A stretch of 64,000 bases of DNA, taken from positions 62,001 through 126,000 of the forward strand of contig JAJPHV010000076.1 of NCBI GenBank assembly GCA_021325095.1. Direction: 5' to 3'. Both the position numbers and the translations under genes were made by a program. Source of the DNA: Chloroflexota bacterium. GTDB lineage: Bacteria > Chloroflexota > Anaerolineae > Aggregatilineales > UBA2796. The notes beneath the pieces are model-generated. The model was not told the origin of the DNA. It saw only the letters and a list, made by a program, of their open reading frames with translations, and ran no database searches. Below, piece after piece: positions 1 through 10,257 of this stretch; position 1 is the stretch's first letter; each line of letters begins with the position of its first letter.

Positions 1-2
1 GG

Positions 3-884
3 CTGACATGGGCACGCTGGCAGCGGCTGTTGCAAGCAGCGGAGTCGCTGGGTTACCAGTGTGTTTTCCGTTCCGATCACTTCACGATTCAGTCTTCCGA
101 TCAAGAGTCGCTTGAAGCCTGGGTGTCGCTGACGTATGCTGCTTCGCACACGCGGCGCATCGAGTTCGGGCCGCTGGTGTCGCCGGTGACGTTCCGCCAT
201 CCCGCGCTGCTAGTGCGGATGGCTGCTGCCGTCGATGACCTGAGCGGCGGGCGGCTGGTATTGGGCATGGGTGCGGGCTGGAATGAGCACGAACACAGGC
301 AGTTCGGTGTTCCTTTTCCACTCGTCTCGGAACGGTATGCCATGCTGCGAGACGCGCTGGAAATCACGACCCGCCTGCTGCGCGAGGATAAGGCGGTCAC
401 GTATGCCGGACGGTACTTCCCACTGGAAGGGGCGGTGCTGCTGCCGCGCCCACAGCGCCGGGGCGGGCCGCCCATCCTGATCGGCGGCAACGGGCCGAAG
501 CGGACGCTGCCCCTGGCCGCCCGTTACGCTGACGAATGGAACGGCGTGTTCATCTCGCCGGCCACGTACCGGGAGCGCAGCGGCCTGCTCAACGAGCTAC
601 TGGCGCGGGAGGGGCGCAGCCCGCAGGCAGTCAAGCGCTCGCTGATGACTCAGGTCATCTTCGGGGAGACGGATGCGGCTTTCAAGGCGAAACTCGGTCA
701 GAGAGACGCCAGCAACCTGGACAATCTAATTGCAGGCACGCCCGCGCAGGTGGTTGACCGGATCGGCGCTTATGTCGAGGCAGGCGTCGAGCGCTTCATG
801 CTGCAATGGCTTGACCTGGATGACCTGGACGGCATCGAGAAACTGGCGAAGAACGTGCTGCCCCAATTCCACCACGCGGGGTAG
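3..884 (+). CDS. LLM-class F420-dependent oxidoreductase, 5' partial
   Basis: Luciferase-like (TIM-barrel) flavin/F420-dependent oxidoreductase; substrate unknown. The reading frame is open back to the window edge and encodes family-like sequence (LTWARWQRLLQAAESLGY) before the first possible internal start (TTG at 30), so the true start lies upstream of the window. Family landmarks visible are FRSDHF near the N-terminus, GPLVSPVTFRHPA, GRLVLGMGAGWNEHEHRQFG, and PPILIGGNGPKRTLPLAARYADEWN, the typical C-terminal cofactor-binding segment. The protein ends normally at a TAG. A short palindromic repeat follows the stop. Cofactor (F420 versus FMN) is inferred from the subfamily only. Confidence 0.88.
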   Translation: MTWARWQRLLQAAESLGYQCVFRSDHFTIQSSDQESLEAWVSLTYAASHTRRIEFGPLVSPVTFRHPALLVRMAAAVDDLSGGRLVLGMGAGWNEHEHRQFGVPFPLVSERYAMLRDALEITTRLLREDKAVTYAGRYFPLEGAVLLPRPQRRGGPPILIGGNGPKRTLPLAARYADEWNGVFISPATYRERSGLLNELLAREGRSPQAVKRSLMTQVIFGETDAAFKAKLGQRDASNLDNLIAGTPAQVVDRIGAYVEAGVERFMLQWLDLDDLDGIEKLAKNVLPQFHHAG

Positions 885-903
885 CCAAGAAGCTCGCCCG
901 CTG

Positions 904-927
904 CCCTTTCTCTGCTTGCGGAGAGGG
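904..927. repeat. Dispersed palindromic repeat, core hairpin only (copy 1)
   Basis: Imperfect hairpin CCCTTTCTCTGCTTGCGGAGAGGGG between the LLM oxidoreductase and the lipoprotein gene. It matches the core of the intergenic repeat family found at least eleven times in this window; the outer arms are missing here. Confidence 0.6.
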
Positions 928-1003
928 GAGGCGATACAATGTGTGAAGTTTCGGTTTGTGTGTAGAATAGGGCAAAAATGCTGACTCGGCTCGTTAAGGC
1001 CAT

Positions 1004-1906
1004 ATGCGTCGAAAGCTTTCACCTCAAACCGGATTGACTCTGGCTCTACTGGCGTTCGCGCTGGCCGGCTGTGGCAGCGGCGCGCCAACTGCCGACCCGG
1101 ACGGCCCGATCCTGACGGGTTTCGACGCACTGCCCAAGTCGCTGGCGACGATTGTCCTGTCGCCAACACTGAATGCGCCGCAGGCCCAGGCCACAATTGA
1201 CAGCCGCCGCCCGACGGAGACGCCGCCCCCGCCGACTTTCACCCCTACCGTGACGCCCTACGTCGGCATCTTCATGGGCCAGCCGACATTCAGCGCGGCG
1301 GGCATCATTCCGACGGGCACACGCAGCGTGATCGTGGTGACGACGGCGCCACAGCCCGGCACGAAGGTCGCGGCGAACGTGGGCGGCAACCCGGTCTCGC
1401 GGACGTGCAGCGTGCAGCCTGCGGCGCCGTTTGCCAACGCTGCCAGGAACGCGGCGGTACAGCAGCGGCTCGGCTGTCCGAGCGGCGCGCCATATACGAT
1501 CAAGCTGGTGGTGCAGCCCTTCCAGACCGGGTTCATGTTCTGGCGCGAAACGAAGGAAATCTACGTCATCACCACCGCCGGGCTGCAAAAAGGCGCGCCC
1601 ACTGACACCTTCTGGCGCGTGCCGGACAACTGGAACGAGAGCATCCCGGCCAGCGATCCGGGGCTGGTGGCTCCGGCGGGCCTGCTCCAACCGATCCGGG
1701 GTTTTGGCTACGTCTGGCGTAGTAACGCCAACGTGCGCAACAGTCTGGGTTGGGCGCTGGCAGGCGAGGAGCCGTTCGATTCGACCTGGCAGGACTTCGA
1801 GCATGGCTGGATGATGACCAGCAACAACGGCGCGGTGTTCGCGCTCTCGCCGCTGGACGGGCCGCCCGTCACGACGGGCATTCACTTTGGACCAATGGGA
1901 CAGTAG
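1004..1906 (+). CDS. Predicted lipoprotein of unknown function
   Basis: 300 aa exported protein. Residues 1-23 form a lipoprotein signal: two Arg and one Lys, a hydrophobic stretch, then the lipobox LAGC with Cys23. A Thr/Pro-rich linker follows (TETPPPPTFTPTVTP, about residues 68-82). The C-terminal part contains GFGYVWRSNANVRNSLGWAL and a Trp-rich FEHGWMM block, a pattern I associate with Chloroflexota surface proteins but cannot assign to a named enzyme. The ATG at 1004 gives a complete signal peptide. The next gene is another exported protein with the same linker style, so both may act at the cell surface. No catalytic residues recognised. Confidence 0.75.
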   Translation: MRRKLSPQTGLTLALLAFALAGCGSGAPTADPDGPILTGFDALPKSLATIVLSPTLNAPQAQATIDSRRPTETPPPPTFTPTVTPYVGIFMGQPTFSAAGIIPTGTRSVIVVTTAPQPGTKVAANVGGNPVSRTCSVQPAAPFANAARNAAVQQRLGCPSGAPYTIKLVVQPFQTGFMFWRETKEIYVITTAGLQKGAPTDTFWRVPDNWNESIPASDPGLVAPAGLLQPIRGFGYVWRSNANVRNSLGWALAGEEPFDSTWQDFEHGWMMTSNNGAVFALSPLDGPPVTTGIHFGPMGQ

Positions 1907-2022
1907 GGCTAGTTCTGCTGCGGCCTGAAGTGCAGTGGGTCGCAGCTTTTTCTTTGACAGCTTCCCGAACTGAGACGTAATGAACTGAACAGGGATGAAT
2001 AAATACTTACCTTGAGGGTCAG

Positions 2023-3204
2023 TTGAAATACGGTATGCTGCGTTGGACGCACCGCGTAATACTGGCGATTCTTATCAGCCTGATCTTGCTGGTGTTCGGA
2101 GAGCTAAATTGGGCTACTCAGCGCTACAACCAGACGCAAAATATGCCGACGGTTGCCGTGCTGATGCTTCCCTCGGATACGCCCACTGGAACGCCAACGG
2201 ATACGGTCACGCCAACGCTGACGCCGACGGCCACCGATACCGCCACTGCCACACCGAGCGCGACAGCAACACCGCCACTTACGTTCACGCCCAGCGCCAC
2301 CAGAACAGCGACTTCGACACCGACGGCGACGGTTCCACCGGTGGTAACGGCCACCAGCGGCCCCGGTGAGAATACGGCCACGCCGGAACCCGATTTGTCC
2401 ACCGACTTCACCCCGCCTCCCCCGGCTCTGGCGAATCCCTGTATCTCGCTGGTGGGCGATTCGGTCACACACGGCGGAGTGACCTATGAGATTCCGGCGA
2501 CGGGCTACATCGTCGGGTTGACCGATCCACTCAGCGTCTACGTGGAACGCGCATTGCGACAACGGGGCATTACCGGCATCAAAGTCAATGATCGCGGTGC
2601 ATCCCACACCGGCATCAGTTCCCCGAACCACCCGTCCTATTTCAAGACTTCAGCCTATCGGGCGCTGCTGTTCGACCACTGTCAGACGATCATGATCATG
2701 CCCTGGCTCAACGACATCAGCCCTGGCTTGCCTGCCAGCGTCGCCGCGCCGCAGCACGTCCGCGCGCTGATCGGGCTGGTCAGGCAACTGGCTGCCGGAA
2801 CACCGCAGGCACGGATCGTGGTCTTGAACTATTTTCATGGGGCGGTGGCGTCATTCGCGGCACAGACCTGGGCTTCCGGCTTCACCCCGGAAAACGTCGA
2901 TCTGTATAACCACGAGATCGGCCTGTCGTGTACGATGGGCAGCCTCAGCCAGATTCCCCAGGTGGCGTGCGCCAACATTGATGAAGCCTTTGAGGGCTTT
3001 GCCGATAACAGTTACGTCATCACGTGGATTTCGCACCAGGGGTTGACGGATGCCCTCGTCGCGCCGCTCAACCCGATTCAGCAGGCGTGGCTCGACCAGT
3101 ATTTCGCTGTGCACCCGGATGGCCTGCTGCAGGGCGATGGAGTACACCTGAGCGTGGAAGGCAAAAGTGCGCTGGCCGACTTCCTGGTGAGCGTAATGCA
3201 GTAG
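2023..3204 (+). CDS. Membrane-anchored SGNH/GDSL hydrolase-like protein
   Basis: Predicted extracellular esterase/lipase-fold protein of 393 aa. One N-terminal membrane segment (about residues 12-28) is followed by a roughly 80-residue Thr/Pro-rich spacer (50-133) and an SGNH hydrolase domain. Block I is LVGDS with the nucleophile candidate Ser147; an LND near PWLNDIS resembles block III; block V is DGVH with Asp372 and His375 near the C-terminus, the usual catalytic pair. Possible substrates are acyl groups on glycans, but this is inference. Start is TTG at 2023, with GAGGG four bases upstream; an in-frame ATG at 2035 would shorten the cytoplasmic tail by four residues. Confidence 0.8.
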   Translation: MKYGMLRWTHRVILAILISLILLVFGELNWATQRYNQTQNMPTVAVLMLPSDTPTGTPTDTVTPTLTPTATDTATATPSATATPPLTFTPSATRTATSTPTATVPPVVTATSGPGENTATPEPDLSTDFTPPPPALANPCISLVGDSVTHGGVTYEIPATGYIVGLTDPLSVYVERALRQRGITGIKVNDRGASHTGISSPNHPSYFKTSAYRALLFDHCQTIMIMPWLNDISPGLPASVAAPQHVRALIGLVRQLAAGTPQARIVVLNYFHGAVASFAAQTWASGFTPENVDLYNHEIGLSCTMGSLSQIPQVACANIDEAFEGFADNSYVITWISHQGLTDALVAPLNPIQQAWLDQYFAVHPDGLLQGDGVHLSVEGKSALADFLVSVMQ

Positions 3205-3219
3205 CGTGGTGCAGTAAGT

Positions 3220-3232
3220 GGTTACAGTAACC
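3220..3232. promoter_or_regulatory. Perfect palindrome upstream of the recJ promoter
   Basis: GGTTACAGTAACC, six-base arms around a single A, lies eight bases upstream of the predicted recJ -35 box and sixteen bases after the SGNH stop. It could be an operator; it lacks the T-tract expected of a terminator. Confidence 0.35.
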
Positions 3233-3240
3233 GTAAATTG

Positions 3241-3269
3241 TTGTGACCCTGGCCGCGCCATGCTAAACT
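3241..3269 (+). promoter_or_regulatory. Sigma-70-type promoter for recJ
   Basis: TTGTGA, 17-base spacer, TAAACT. Expected transcription start is near 3276, giving a very short leader that contains AGGAGA at 3281-3286. Confidence 0.55.
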
Positions 3270-3309
3270 GTGAAAGGTTTAGGAGACACTGATCACGACA
3301 GGCATCCCG

Positions 3310-5016
3310 GTGGCCCTCAAATCCAAACGATGGCAGGTTAGTCCACCTCTGCCTGCCGACCAGGCTGCGCGTTTTCAACGCTTCCATCCCATCGTCGCTC
3401 AAATCCTGTATAACCGGGGCCACACCGACCCGGACGCTGCACAGCGTTTTCTGTTGGGGCAGACGCCGCCGGGCGAGCCGTTTAAGATGCGCGGCATGGC
3501 CCAGGCCGTAAGCCGGATTCGGCAGGCGATCCGCAAACGTGAGCCAATGGTCGTCTACGGCGATTTCGATGCGGACGGCGTGACCAGCACGGCGCTGCTG
3601 GTCAGTGTCTTGAAAGCGCTTGGCGCAAACGTCCAGCACTACATTCCGCACCGGGTGGACGAAGGCTACGGCTTGAACTCCGAATCGCTGCGCAAGCTGG
3701 CGCGGCGCGGCTTCAAGCTGGTGATCACGGTAGACTGCGGCATCCGCTCTTTGCAGGAGGTCGAAGACGGTAAAGAGGCCGGGCTGGACATGATCATCAC
3801 CGATCACCACTCCGTCGGGCCGCAAGTGCCGGCGGCGCTGGCCGTCATCAACCCGAAGCAGGCAGCGTGCAAATACGAAGAAAAGATGCTGGCCGGGGTC
3901 GGGATCGCCTACAAGCTGGCCGAAGCGCTGCTCAAGGTGAGTGCTTCGCAAGACCGGCGCGAAGCACCCATCCGGGCCGAAGAACTGCTCGACCTGGTGG
4001 CGATTGGCACGGTGGCTGACCTGGCCCCCTTGAGCCACGCCGAAAACCGCGCCCTGGTCATGGGCGGTCTTCGCCAATTACGGGAGGCGCGCCGTCCAGG
4101 CCTCCGGGCGCTGATGGAGGTGGCCGGGCTGACGCCGGAAAAGATCGACGCGACCAGCATCGGGTTTGCCATCGGGCCGCGCCTGAACGCCGCCGGAAGA
4201 CTGTCCAGCGCGGAAGTCGCCTTCAAGCTGCTGACTACGGACGATTTGCAGGAGGCGATGGCCTGCGCCAACCAGTTGCAGGAGTTAAACCGCAAACGCC
4301 AGGAACTGACCCGCGAAGCCCAGGAATATGTGCGGACGGTGGCGCAGGTCGATAGCTCGACCTCGCTCATCTTTGCGGCGGATCCCAGGTTTCAGCAGGG
4401 CATTGTCGGGCTGGTGGCAGGGCGGCTAACCGAGGAGTTTTACCGCCCGGCGATCATCTTGCAGCAGGGCGAACACGAGAGTCACGGCTCGTGCCGCAGC
4501 ATCGCGGAGTTCAACATTACTGAGGCGCTTGACCAGTGCGCCGACCTGCTGATCCGGCATGGCGGTCACGCGCAGGCAGCAGGCTTCGCCCTCTACAACG
4601 AGAATTTACCTCAGTTCCAGCACCAGATCACCCGTATCGTGGAGTCCGGGCTGCGCGGCAAGGATTTGCGGCCCACGCTGCGCATCGACGCCGAGGTGCA
4701 GTTCAGCCAGCTCAACGAGGCGCTCTACGAAGCGCTGTGCGGGCTGGAGCCGTGCGGGCACGAGCACCCCACGCCCATACTGTGCTCGCGGCGCTTGCGC
4801 GTGGTCGATAAGCGGCTGGTCGGCAAGGACAACGCGCACCTGAAGCTGCGCCTGTCCGACGGCGATCAGGTCCTGGACGCCATTGCCTTTCGCCTGGGTG
4901 AACTCAACGGCGACCTGCCGGTCTACGTGGACGTGGCCTACCAGCTTGACCTAAACGAGTGGAACGGTTCGCGCCAGTTACAACTCAAGGTACAGGATGT
5001 ACACGAATCTACGTGA
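3310..5016 (+). CDS. recJ: Single-stranded-DNA-specific exonuclease RecJ
   Basis: 5'-3' exonuclease on single-stranded DNA used in recombination and repair; cytoplasmic, metal-dependent. At 568 aa it matches the usual bacterial size. The DHH domain has motif I GDFDADG (84-90) and the DHH signature in ITDHH (163-167); the DHHA1 domain has HGGH near residue 418 followed by AQAAGF; the C-terminal part matches the RecJ OB region. The start is doubtful: GTG at 3310 is the first standard codon, but the only good ribosome site, AGGAGA, is 23 bases upstream, so initiation at a non-standard codon (ACG 3295 or ATC 3292) in the same frame is possible. The epimerase gene follows 15 bases downstream. Confidence 0.93.
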   Translation: MALKSKRWQVSPPLPADQAARFQRFHPIVAQILYNRGHTDPDAAQRFLLGQTPPGEPFKMRGMAQAVSRIRQAIRKREPMVVYGDFDADGVTSTALLVSVLKALGANVQHYIPHRVDEGYGLNSESLRKLARRGFKLVITVDCGIRSLQEVEDGKEAGLDMIITDHHSVGPQVPAALAVINPKQAACKYEEKMLAGVGIAYKLAEALLKVSASQDRREAPIRAEELLDLVAIGTVADLAPLSHAENRALVMGGLRQLREARRPGLRALMEVAGLTPEKIDATSIGFAIGPRLNAAGRLSSAEVAFKLLTTDDLQEAMACANQLQELNRKRQELTREAQEYVRTVAQVDSSTSLIFAADPRFQQGIVGLVAGRLTEEFYRPAIILQQGEHESHGSCRSIAEFNITEALDQCADLLIRHGGHAQAAGFALYNENLPQFQHQITRIVESGLRGKDLRPTLRIDAEVQFSQLNEALYEALCGLEPCGHEHPTPILCSRRLRVVDKRLVGKDNAHLKLRLSDGDQVLDAIAFRLGELNGDLPVYVDVAYQLDLNEWNGSRQLQLKVQDVHEST

Positions 5017-5031
5017 GGGAAACGAGCTGCG

Positions 5032-5985
5032 ATGACGACCCTGGTGACGGGCGGAGCCGGGTTCATCGGCAGCCGTCTGGCAATGGCGCTGCGGCAGCGC
5101 GGCGAACAAGTCGTTGTGCTGGACAATTTCAACGACTATTACGATCCCGCGCTTAAGCGGCAGAACGCCGCCTATTTCGATGGCGATCCGGGTGCGGTGG
5201 TGATCGAGGGCGACGTGCGGGATGCAGCCCTGGTTGAGCGTATCGTTCAGGAACACCGCATCGAGCGCATTGCTCACCTGGCGGCGATGGCGGGCGTGCG
5301 CAGTTCGGTGGAGCAGGCCGCGCTCTACTACGAGGTCAACGTGATGGGCAGCCTGCACCTGATGGAAGCCGCCCGCAAGCACGGCGTTCGCCAGTTTGTG
5401 CAAGCCTCTACCTCGTCCGTTTATGGCAAAACGCAGCAGATCCCCTTTATTGAGACCGATACGGCGGATCGGCCTCTCGCGCCGTACCCGGCCAGCAAGC
5501 GGGCAGCGGAAGTGCTGGCGCACTCGTATCATCACCTGTTCGGGTTGAACGTGACCTGCCTGCGCTTTTTCAACGTCTACGGGCCGCAGGGCCGCCCCGA
5601 CATGATGCCCCTCAAGGTCATCCGCGCCATCTATGAAGATCAGCCGATTACGCTCTTTAACGGCGGGGATTTGAAGCGTGACTGGACGTACATTGATGAT
5701 ATTGTGAACGGCGTGGTCGCGGCGCTGGATCGTCCGCTCGGCTACGAGATCATCAACCTGGGCTGCGGCGCGCCGATCTCGATGACGGAATTTGTCGATT
5801 TCATCGAGCAGTTGAGCGGCAAAAAGGCCAGACGGATCAACAAGCCCGCGCCCCTCAGCGAGCCGCCTATCACTTACTGTGACAACAGCCGCGCCCGGCG
5901 CTTGCTCGGTTTTGCGCCCACAATCCCCGTGCGCGAAGGTTTAACCCGGACCTGGGAATGGTACAATAACCTCCATAAGCTGTGA
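5032..5985 (+). CDS. NAD-dependent sugar-nucleotide epimerase (UDP-glucuronate 4-epimerase-like)
   Basis: Extended short-chain dehydrogenase of 317 aa acting on a nucleotide-activated sugar. The Rossmann motif TGGAGFIGS is at residues 6-14, the catalytic Tyr/Lys pair in YPASK near 152-156, and SSVYG supplies the conserved Ser. NVYGPQGRPDMMPL and KRDWTYIDDIV are typical of UDP-glucuronate 4-epimerases, although UDP-glucose 4-epimerase activity cannot be excluded. It starts 15 bases after recJ and is followed at 30 bases by the DUF1385 gene, so recJ, this gene and DUF1385 may be co-transcribed from the recJ promoter. The product is probably used in surface polysaccharide synthesis. Confidence 0.85.
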   Translation: MTTLVTGGAGFIGSRLAMALRQRGEQVVVLDNFNDYYDPALKRQNAAYFDGDPGAVVIEGDVRDAALVERIVQEHRIERIAHLAAMAGVRSSVEQAALYYEVNVMGSLHLMEAARKHGVRQFVQASTSSVYGKTQQIPFIETDTADRPLAPYPASKRAAEVLAHSYHHLFGLNVTCLRFFNVYGPQGRPDMMPLKVIRAIYEDQPITLFNGGDLKRDWTYIDDIVNGVVAALDRPLGYEIINLGCGAPISMTEFVDFIEQLSGKKARRINKPAPLSEPPITYCDNSRARRLLGFAPTIPVREGLTRTWEWYNNLHKL

Positions 5986-6015
5986 CGTATTTGCGAATTG
6001 GAATAAGGGATCAAG

Positions 6016-6912
6016 ATGTTGAACCAATACCCGGCGCGCCGGAATCTGCCCTATGGCGGGCAGGCCGTGATCGAAGGTGTGATGATGCGGGGCGCAAACC
6101 GTGTGGCCGTCGCCGTGCGCAATCCGCAGGGCGAACTGGTTGTCCACGAGGAGAGCCTGAACCCGGTACTGTACAAGGGGCCGATCAGCCGGCTGCCATT
6201 TGTGCGCGGCCTGACGATGCTCTGGGACGCGCTCGGCATCGGCACGCGCGCGCTGATGTGGTCGGCGGAGGTGGCCGTCGGCGCTGAACAACCTTCGTTC
6301 GAGGGGTCAGCGGGCATGGCCGCCATTTCGCTCTCGATGTCGGCGGGGTTGGTGTTTGTGACACCTGCGCTGACCTCCAACGGCCTGGAACGGCTGCTAA
6401 AGCTCAACAACAGCGTGTTGGTCAACACCATCGAAGGACTGCTGCGTCTGGGGCTGGTCGTCGGTTACATCTGGCTGATCGGGCAGACGAAGCAGGGCAG
6501 GCGGCTGTTTGCCTATCATGGTGCAGAACACAAGACCATCAATGCTTACGAATCGGGCGCGCCGCTGACGCCGGAATCGGTCAGGCATTTCCCGCTGGAA
6601 CATCCACGCTGCGGCACGGCCTTCCTGCTGACGGTGATCGTCATCAGCACCCTGCTGCATTCCTTCCTGGGACGGCCTCCTTTCCTGCTGCTGATCATGA
6701 CGCGCCTGTTGATGCTGCCGCTGATCGCCGGGGTCGCCTACGAGTTCATTCGCTACGCCTCGGCCAACATGGAGAACCCGGCGGTGCGCGCCATCGTCAT
6801 GCCGAACCTGATGTTGCAACGGCTGACCACCCGCGAACCCGACCTGGAAATGATCGAGGTGGCGATCCGGGCCATGGAGCGGGTGCTGGCGGGGGAACGC
6901 CAGGCGGCGTGA
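6016..6912 (+). CDS. DUF1385 family membrane protein (YqhQ-like)
   Basis: 298 aa protein of the DUF1385/YqhQ family, whose function is not established. The family signature PYGGQAVIEGVMMRG sits at residues 10-24. It is followed by membrane segments around 95-115 and 135-155, the conserved block YHGAEHKTINAYESG, then RCGTAFLL and further hydrophobic helices. The position next to prfA (convergent, 79 bases between stops) is a familiar arrangement for this family in Gram-positive bacteria and Chloroflexota. An AAGGGA ribosome site precedes the ATG. Confidence 0.88.
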   Translation: MLNQYPARRNLPYGGQAVIEGVMMRGANRVAVAVRNPQGELVVHEESLNPVLYKGPISRLPFVRGLTMLWDALGIGTRALMWSAEVAVGAEQPSFEGSAGMAAISLSMSAGLVFVTPALTSNGLERLLKLNNSVLVNTIEGLLRLGLVVGYIWLIGQTKQGRRLFAYHGAEHKTINAYESGAPLTPESVRHFPLEHPRCGTAFLLTVIVISTLLHSFLGRPPFLLLIMTRLLMLPLIAGVAYEFIRYASANMENPAVRAIVMPNLMLQRLTTREPDLEMIEVAIRAMERVLAGERQAA

Positions 6913-6991
6913 TCCCGCAGTCCAGTCTGGCGCACCAGCCGTTGTAGCTCGTACAGTTTGGTCGCCTTGTGCGGCCCCTGCGACTGCGGAG

Positions 6992-8107
<1,116 letters not shown>

Positions 8108-8208
8108 ACCAGATCACACCTTCGCCTCCATTCCTGGCCCGAAAAGAGTTATGACGGGCTGGGCCGAAGCAATGGAACGCGCAAAATCTGTGAGGGATTA
8201 CGACGCCT

Positions 8209-8237
8209 ATTTTAGCGTGTCCGGGGTATCCTGTCAG
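8209..8237 (-). promoter_or_regulatory. Sigma-70-type promoter for prfA
   Basis: On the minus strand: CTGACA, 17-base spacer, TAAAAT. It lies about 100 bases upstream of the prfA ATG in the region divergent from the GT-C gene at 8355. Confidence 0.55.
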
Positions 8238-8249
8238 CGGATGGTTATC

Positions 8250-8315
8250 TACCTCACTCCCTGACCCGCTGATGAGTACATCGATTCCGAATTCGGAGAG
8301 GGGCCGGGGTGAGGT
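8250..8315. repeat. Dispersed palindromic repeat (copy 2)
   Basis: Begins TACCTCACTCCCTGACCC and ends GGGGCCGGGGTGAGGT, so the outer arms are inverted copies of each other; the core is diverged. It lies between prfA and the divergent GT-C gene. Confidence 0.6.
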
Positions 8316-8354
8316 TTGGCCTTGCACAAGGTTACGACTCTGGACTGCTAATCG

Positions 8355-10247
8355 ATGAAATATCTCTCCCGCCCATCGTTGCTGCTGTGGGGCCTGTGCC
8401 TGCTGTTTTGCATCACGCTGGTTACGGACTGGATTCCCTGGTGGCGCGGCGCGGTGCCCTGGCTGCCAGCCGACGCGCGCTGGGTATGGCCGTATGATCT
8501 GCCGCGTTGGGCCTGGCTGCTGCCCTGCGCCCTGGGATTGGCAATCTACGTGATCGGGGCGCTGCGGCTGCTGTCGAAGGACGAGGGCACGCGCTACCCG
8601 ATCCGCCTGATCCTCTGGTCGTTTGGCGGCGCGGTACTGCTGACGCTGCTGCTGCTGACCCTGGAAGAGCGCCCGCTCTATCTGCTGTTCACCCGCTCCG
8701 CCTCGACGGTCACGGGCGCTTACCAATATGCCTCGAACCTGATCGGCAGCCTGGGTGAAACGCTGCGCCACTGGCCCGCCTTCGTCAACCAGTTCCGGGC
8801 GGAGACCAGAATCTACGGTGGCGTGGCCCTCGATCCGCCCGGACTGACCGCGTTGTACTACACCGCCAGCCGTGTGCTGCAAGCGTTTCCATCCGCCGCC
8901 AATGCGCTCGGTTCGCTGGTGCGGCCCCTGGAATGCCAGAACCTCTATATGATGGCCTGGAACGACCCGCAGATCGCCAGCGCCTGGCTGCAAATCTTCA
9001 TGCCTGCCTGGGCAGCGCTGGCCGTCGCACCGCTGTACCGGCTTGGCGAGATGGTCTTCGGCAGGCAGACGGCGCTGTGGGCAGTAGCACTCTGGCCGCT
9101 TGTGCCGGGCGTGGCGATGTTCACGCCGCGTTTCAACGCTTTCTACCCGTTGATCACCCTGGTCATGCTGTGCGTACTGTGGCGTGGCCTGGAACACAAT
9201 CGTTGGCCGCTGGTCGCGCTGGCCGGGTTTGTGCTCTCCGGCGGTACATTCCTGAACCTGTCGCTCGTGCCGCTTGGCCTGCTGGCCGGATTAACGATCC
9301 TCATCTACGGCTTCTGGAAGCCTGCTCGCCTGGTGCGTGGTGGCCTGGCGCTGGCTGTGGGCGCGGCGTCGGTGTGGCTCGTTTACTGGCTGTTGTCCGG
9401 CATTTCGCCCATCGAGATCGTGAACCTGGGGTTGAGCGCCCACTTTGAGTTAAACCGCCCCTACCTGCCCTGGCTGGTGCTGCACCCCTACGACATGCTG
9501 CTGTTCGTCGGCCTGCCCATCGCAGCCCTGTCTGTCTGGCGCCTGATCCGTGCCCGGCGCCCGGCCAGCCGCGCCGACACCTTTACGCTGGCGGCGGGCT
9601 TGAACCTGCTCCTGCTCGTTTTGAGCGGCACGGCACGTGGCGAAACAGGTCGGGTCTGGTTGTTCCTGGCGCCGCTGTGGATTCTGCTCGGCGCGGAGAT
9701 GCTACAGTGCCTTCGCAGCCGGGAGCGCGGTGGGCTGCTGGTTATGCAGGCGCTGTGCCTGTTGAGCATGGCAGCCGTGCTGCGCGTCCATTTCACCGCG
9801 CTCACCGTCCCGCCCGCACCATCCCCCGCCGCGCAGCCTGCATCAGTCCCGGTGAATGTGCAGTTCTCACGCCAGAATGACCGGGTGACGCTGGTCGGCT
9901 TCAGCGCGGAGACAAACGCCAGCACGATCACGTTGCATTTGCACTGGCGGGCCGAGACGCAGATCAGCCGCCCCTACGTCCTGTCAATGGTCAGCGTTCC
10001 TCCGGACAGGTCACGCCGCAACAGCCTGAACTGGAATCCGCTGGATTGGAACTACCCACCGTCGTGCTGGCTGCCGAGCCAGGAGTTTGTCGATACGGTC
10101 AACGTGCCGCTTGGCGCGAATCCGCCACCAGGCGACTGGTGGTTCAGCGTGGCGATCAGTGACGTGTTCACGCAGGAGCCGATGCGCGTCAACGGCGACA
10201 CACAGGTCGGGATCGGGCCGGTGCGAGTTGGGGACGTAGGCCGCTAA
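8355..10247 (+). CDS. Multi-pass membrane protein, GT-C (family 39-like) glycosyltransferase
   Basis: 630 aa integral membrane protein with about 12 hydrophobic segments in the first 480 residues and a soluble C-terminal beta-type domain (from about 490 on) rich in Arg, Asn and Trp. The architecture resembles polyprenyl-phosphate-dependent glycosyltransferases of the GT-C superfamily. The stretch LDPPGLTALYYTASRVL after an extracytoplasmic loop resembles the conserved HPPL-type segment following the first loop, but the acidic active-site motif is not obvious, so activity is unproven. It stands alone in the forward direction, downstream of a palindromic repeat and convergent with the SdpI-like gene. 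Confidence 0.65.
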   Translation: MKYLSRPSLLLWGLCLLFCITLVTDWIPWWRGAVPWLPADARWVWPYDLPRWAWLLPCALGLAIYVIGALRLLSKDEGTRYPIRLILWSFGGAVLLTLLLLTLEERPLYLLFTRSASTVTGAYQYASNLIGSLGETLRHWPAFVNQFRAETRIYGGVALDPPGLTALYYTASRVLQAFPSAANALGSLVRPLECQNLYMMAWNDPQIASAWLQIFMPAWAALAVAPLYRLGEMVFGRQTALWAVALWPLVPGVAMFTPRFNAFYPLITLVMLCVLWRGLEHNRWPLVALAGFVLSGGTFLNLSLVPLGLLAGLTILIYGFWKPARLVRGGLALAVGAASVWLVYWLLSGISPIEIVNLGLSAHFELNRPYLPWLVLHPYDMLLFVGLPIAALSVWRLIRARRPASRADTFTLAAGLNLLLLVLSGTARGETGRVWLFLAPLWILLGAEMLQCLRSRERGGLLVMQALCLLSMAAVLRVHFTALTVPPAPSPAAQPASVPVNVQFSRQNDRVTLVGFSAETNASTITLHLHWRAETQISRPYVLSMVSVPPDRSRRNSLNWNPLDWNYPPSCWLPSQEFVDTVNVPLGANPPPGDWWFSVAISDVFTQEPMRVNGDTQVGIGPVRVGDVGR

Positions 10248-10257
10248 CCACCCCGAT

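Noticed and set aside
2851-4077. 408-codon minus-strand frame across the SGNH and recJ genes
   Set aside because: It spans the ends of two real genes and the promoter between them; no motif is visible.
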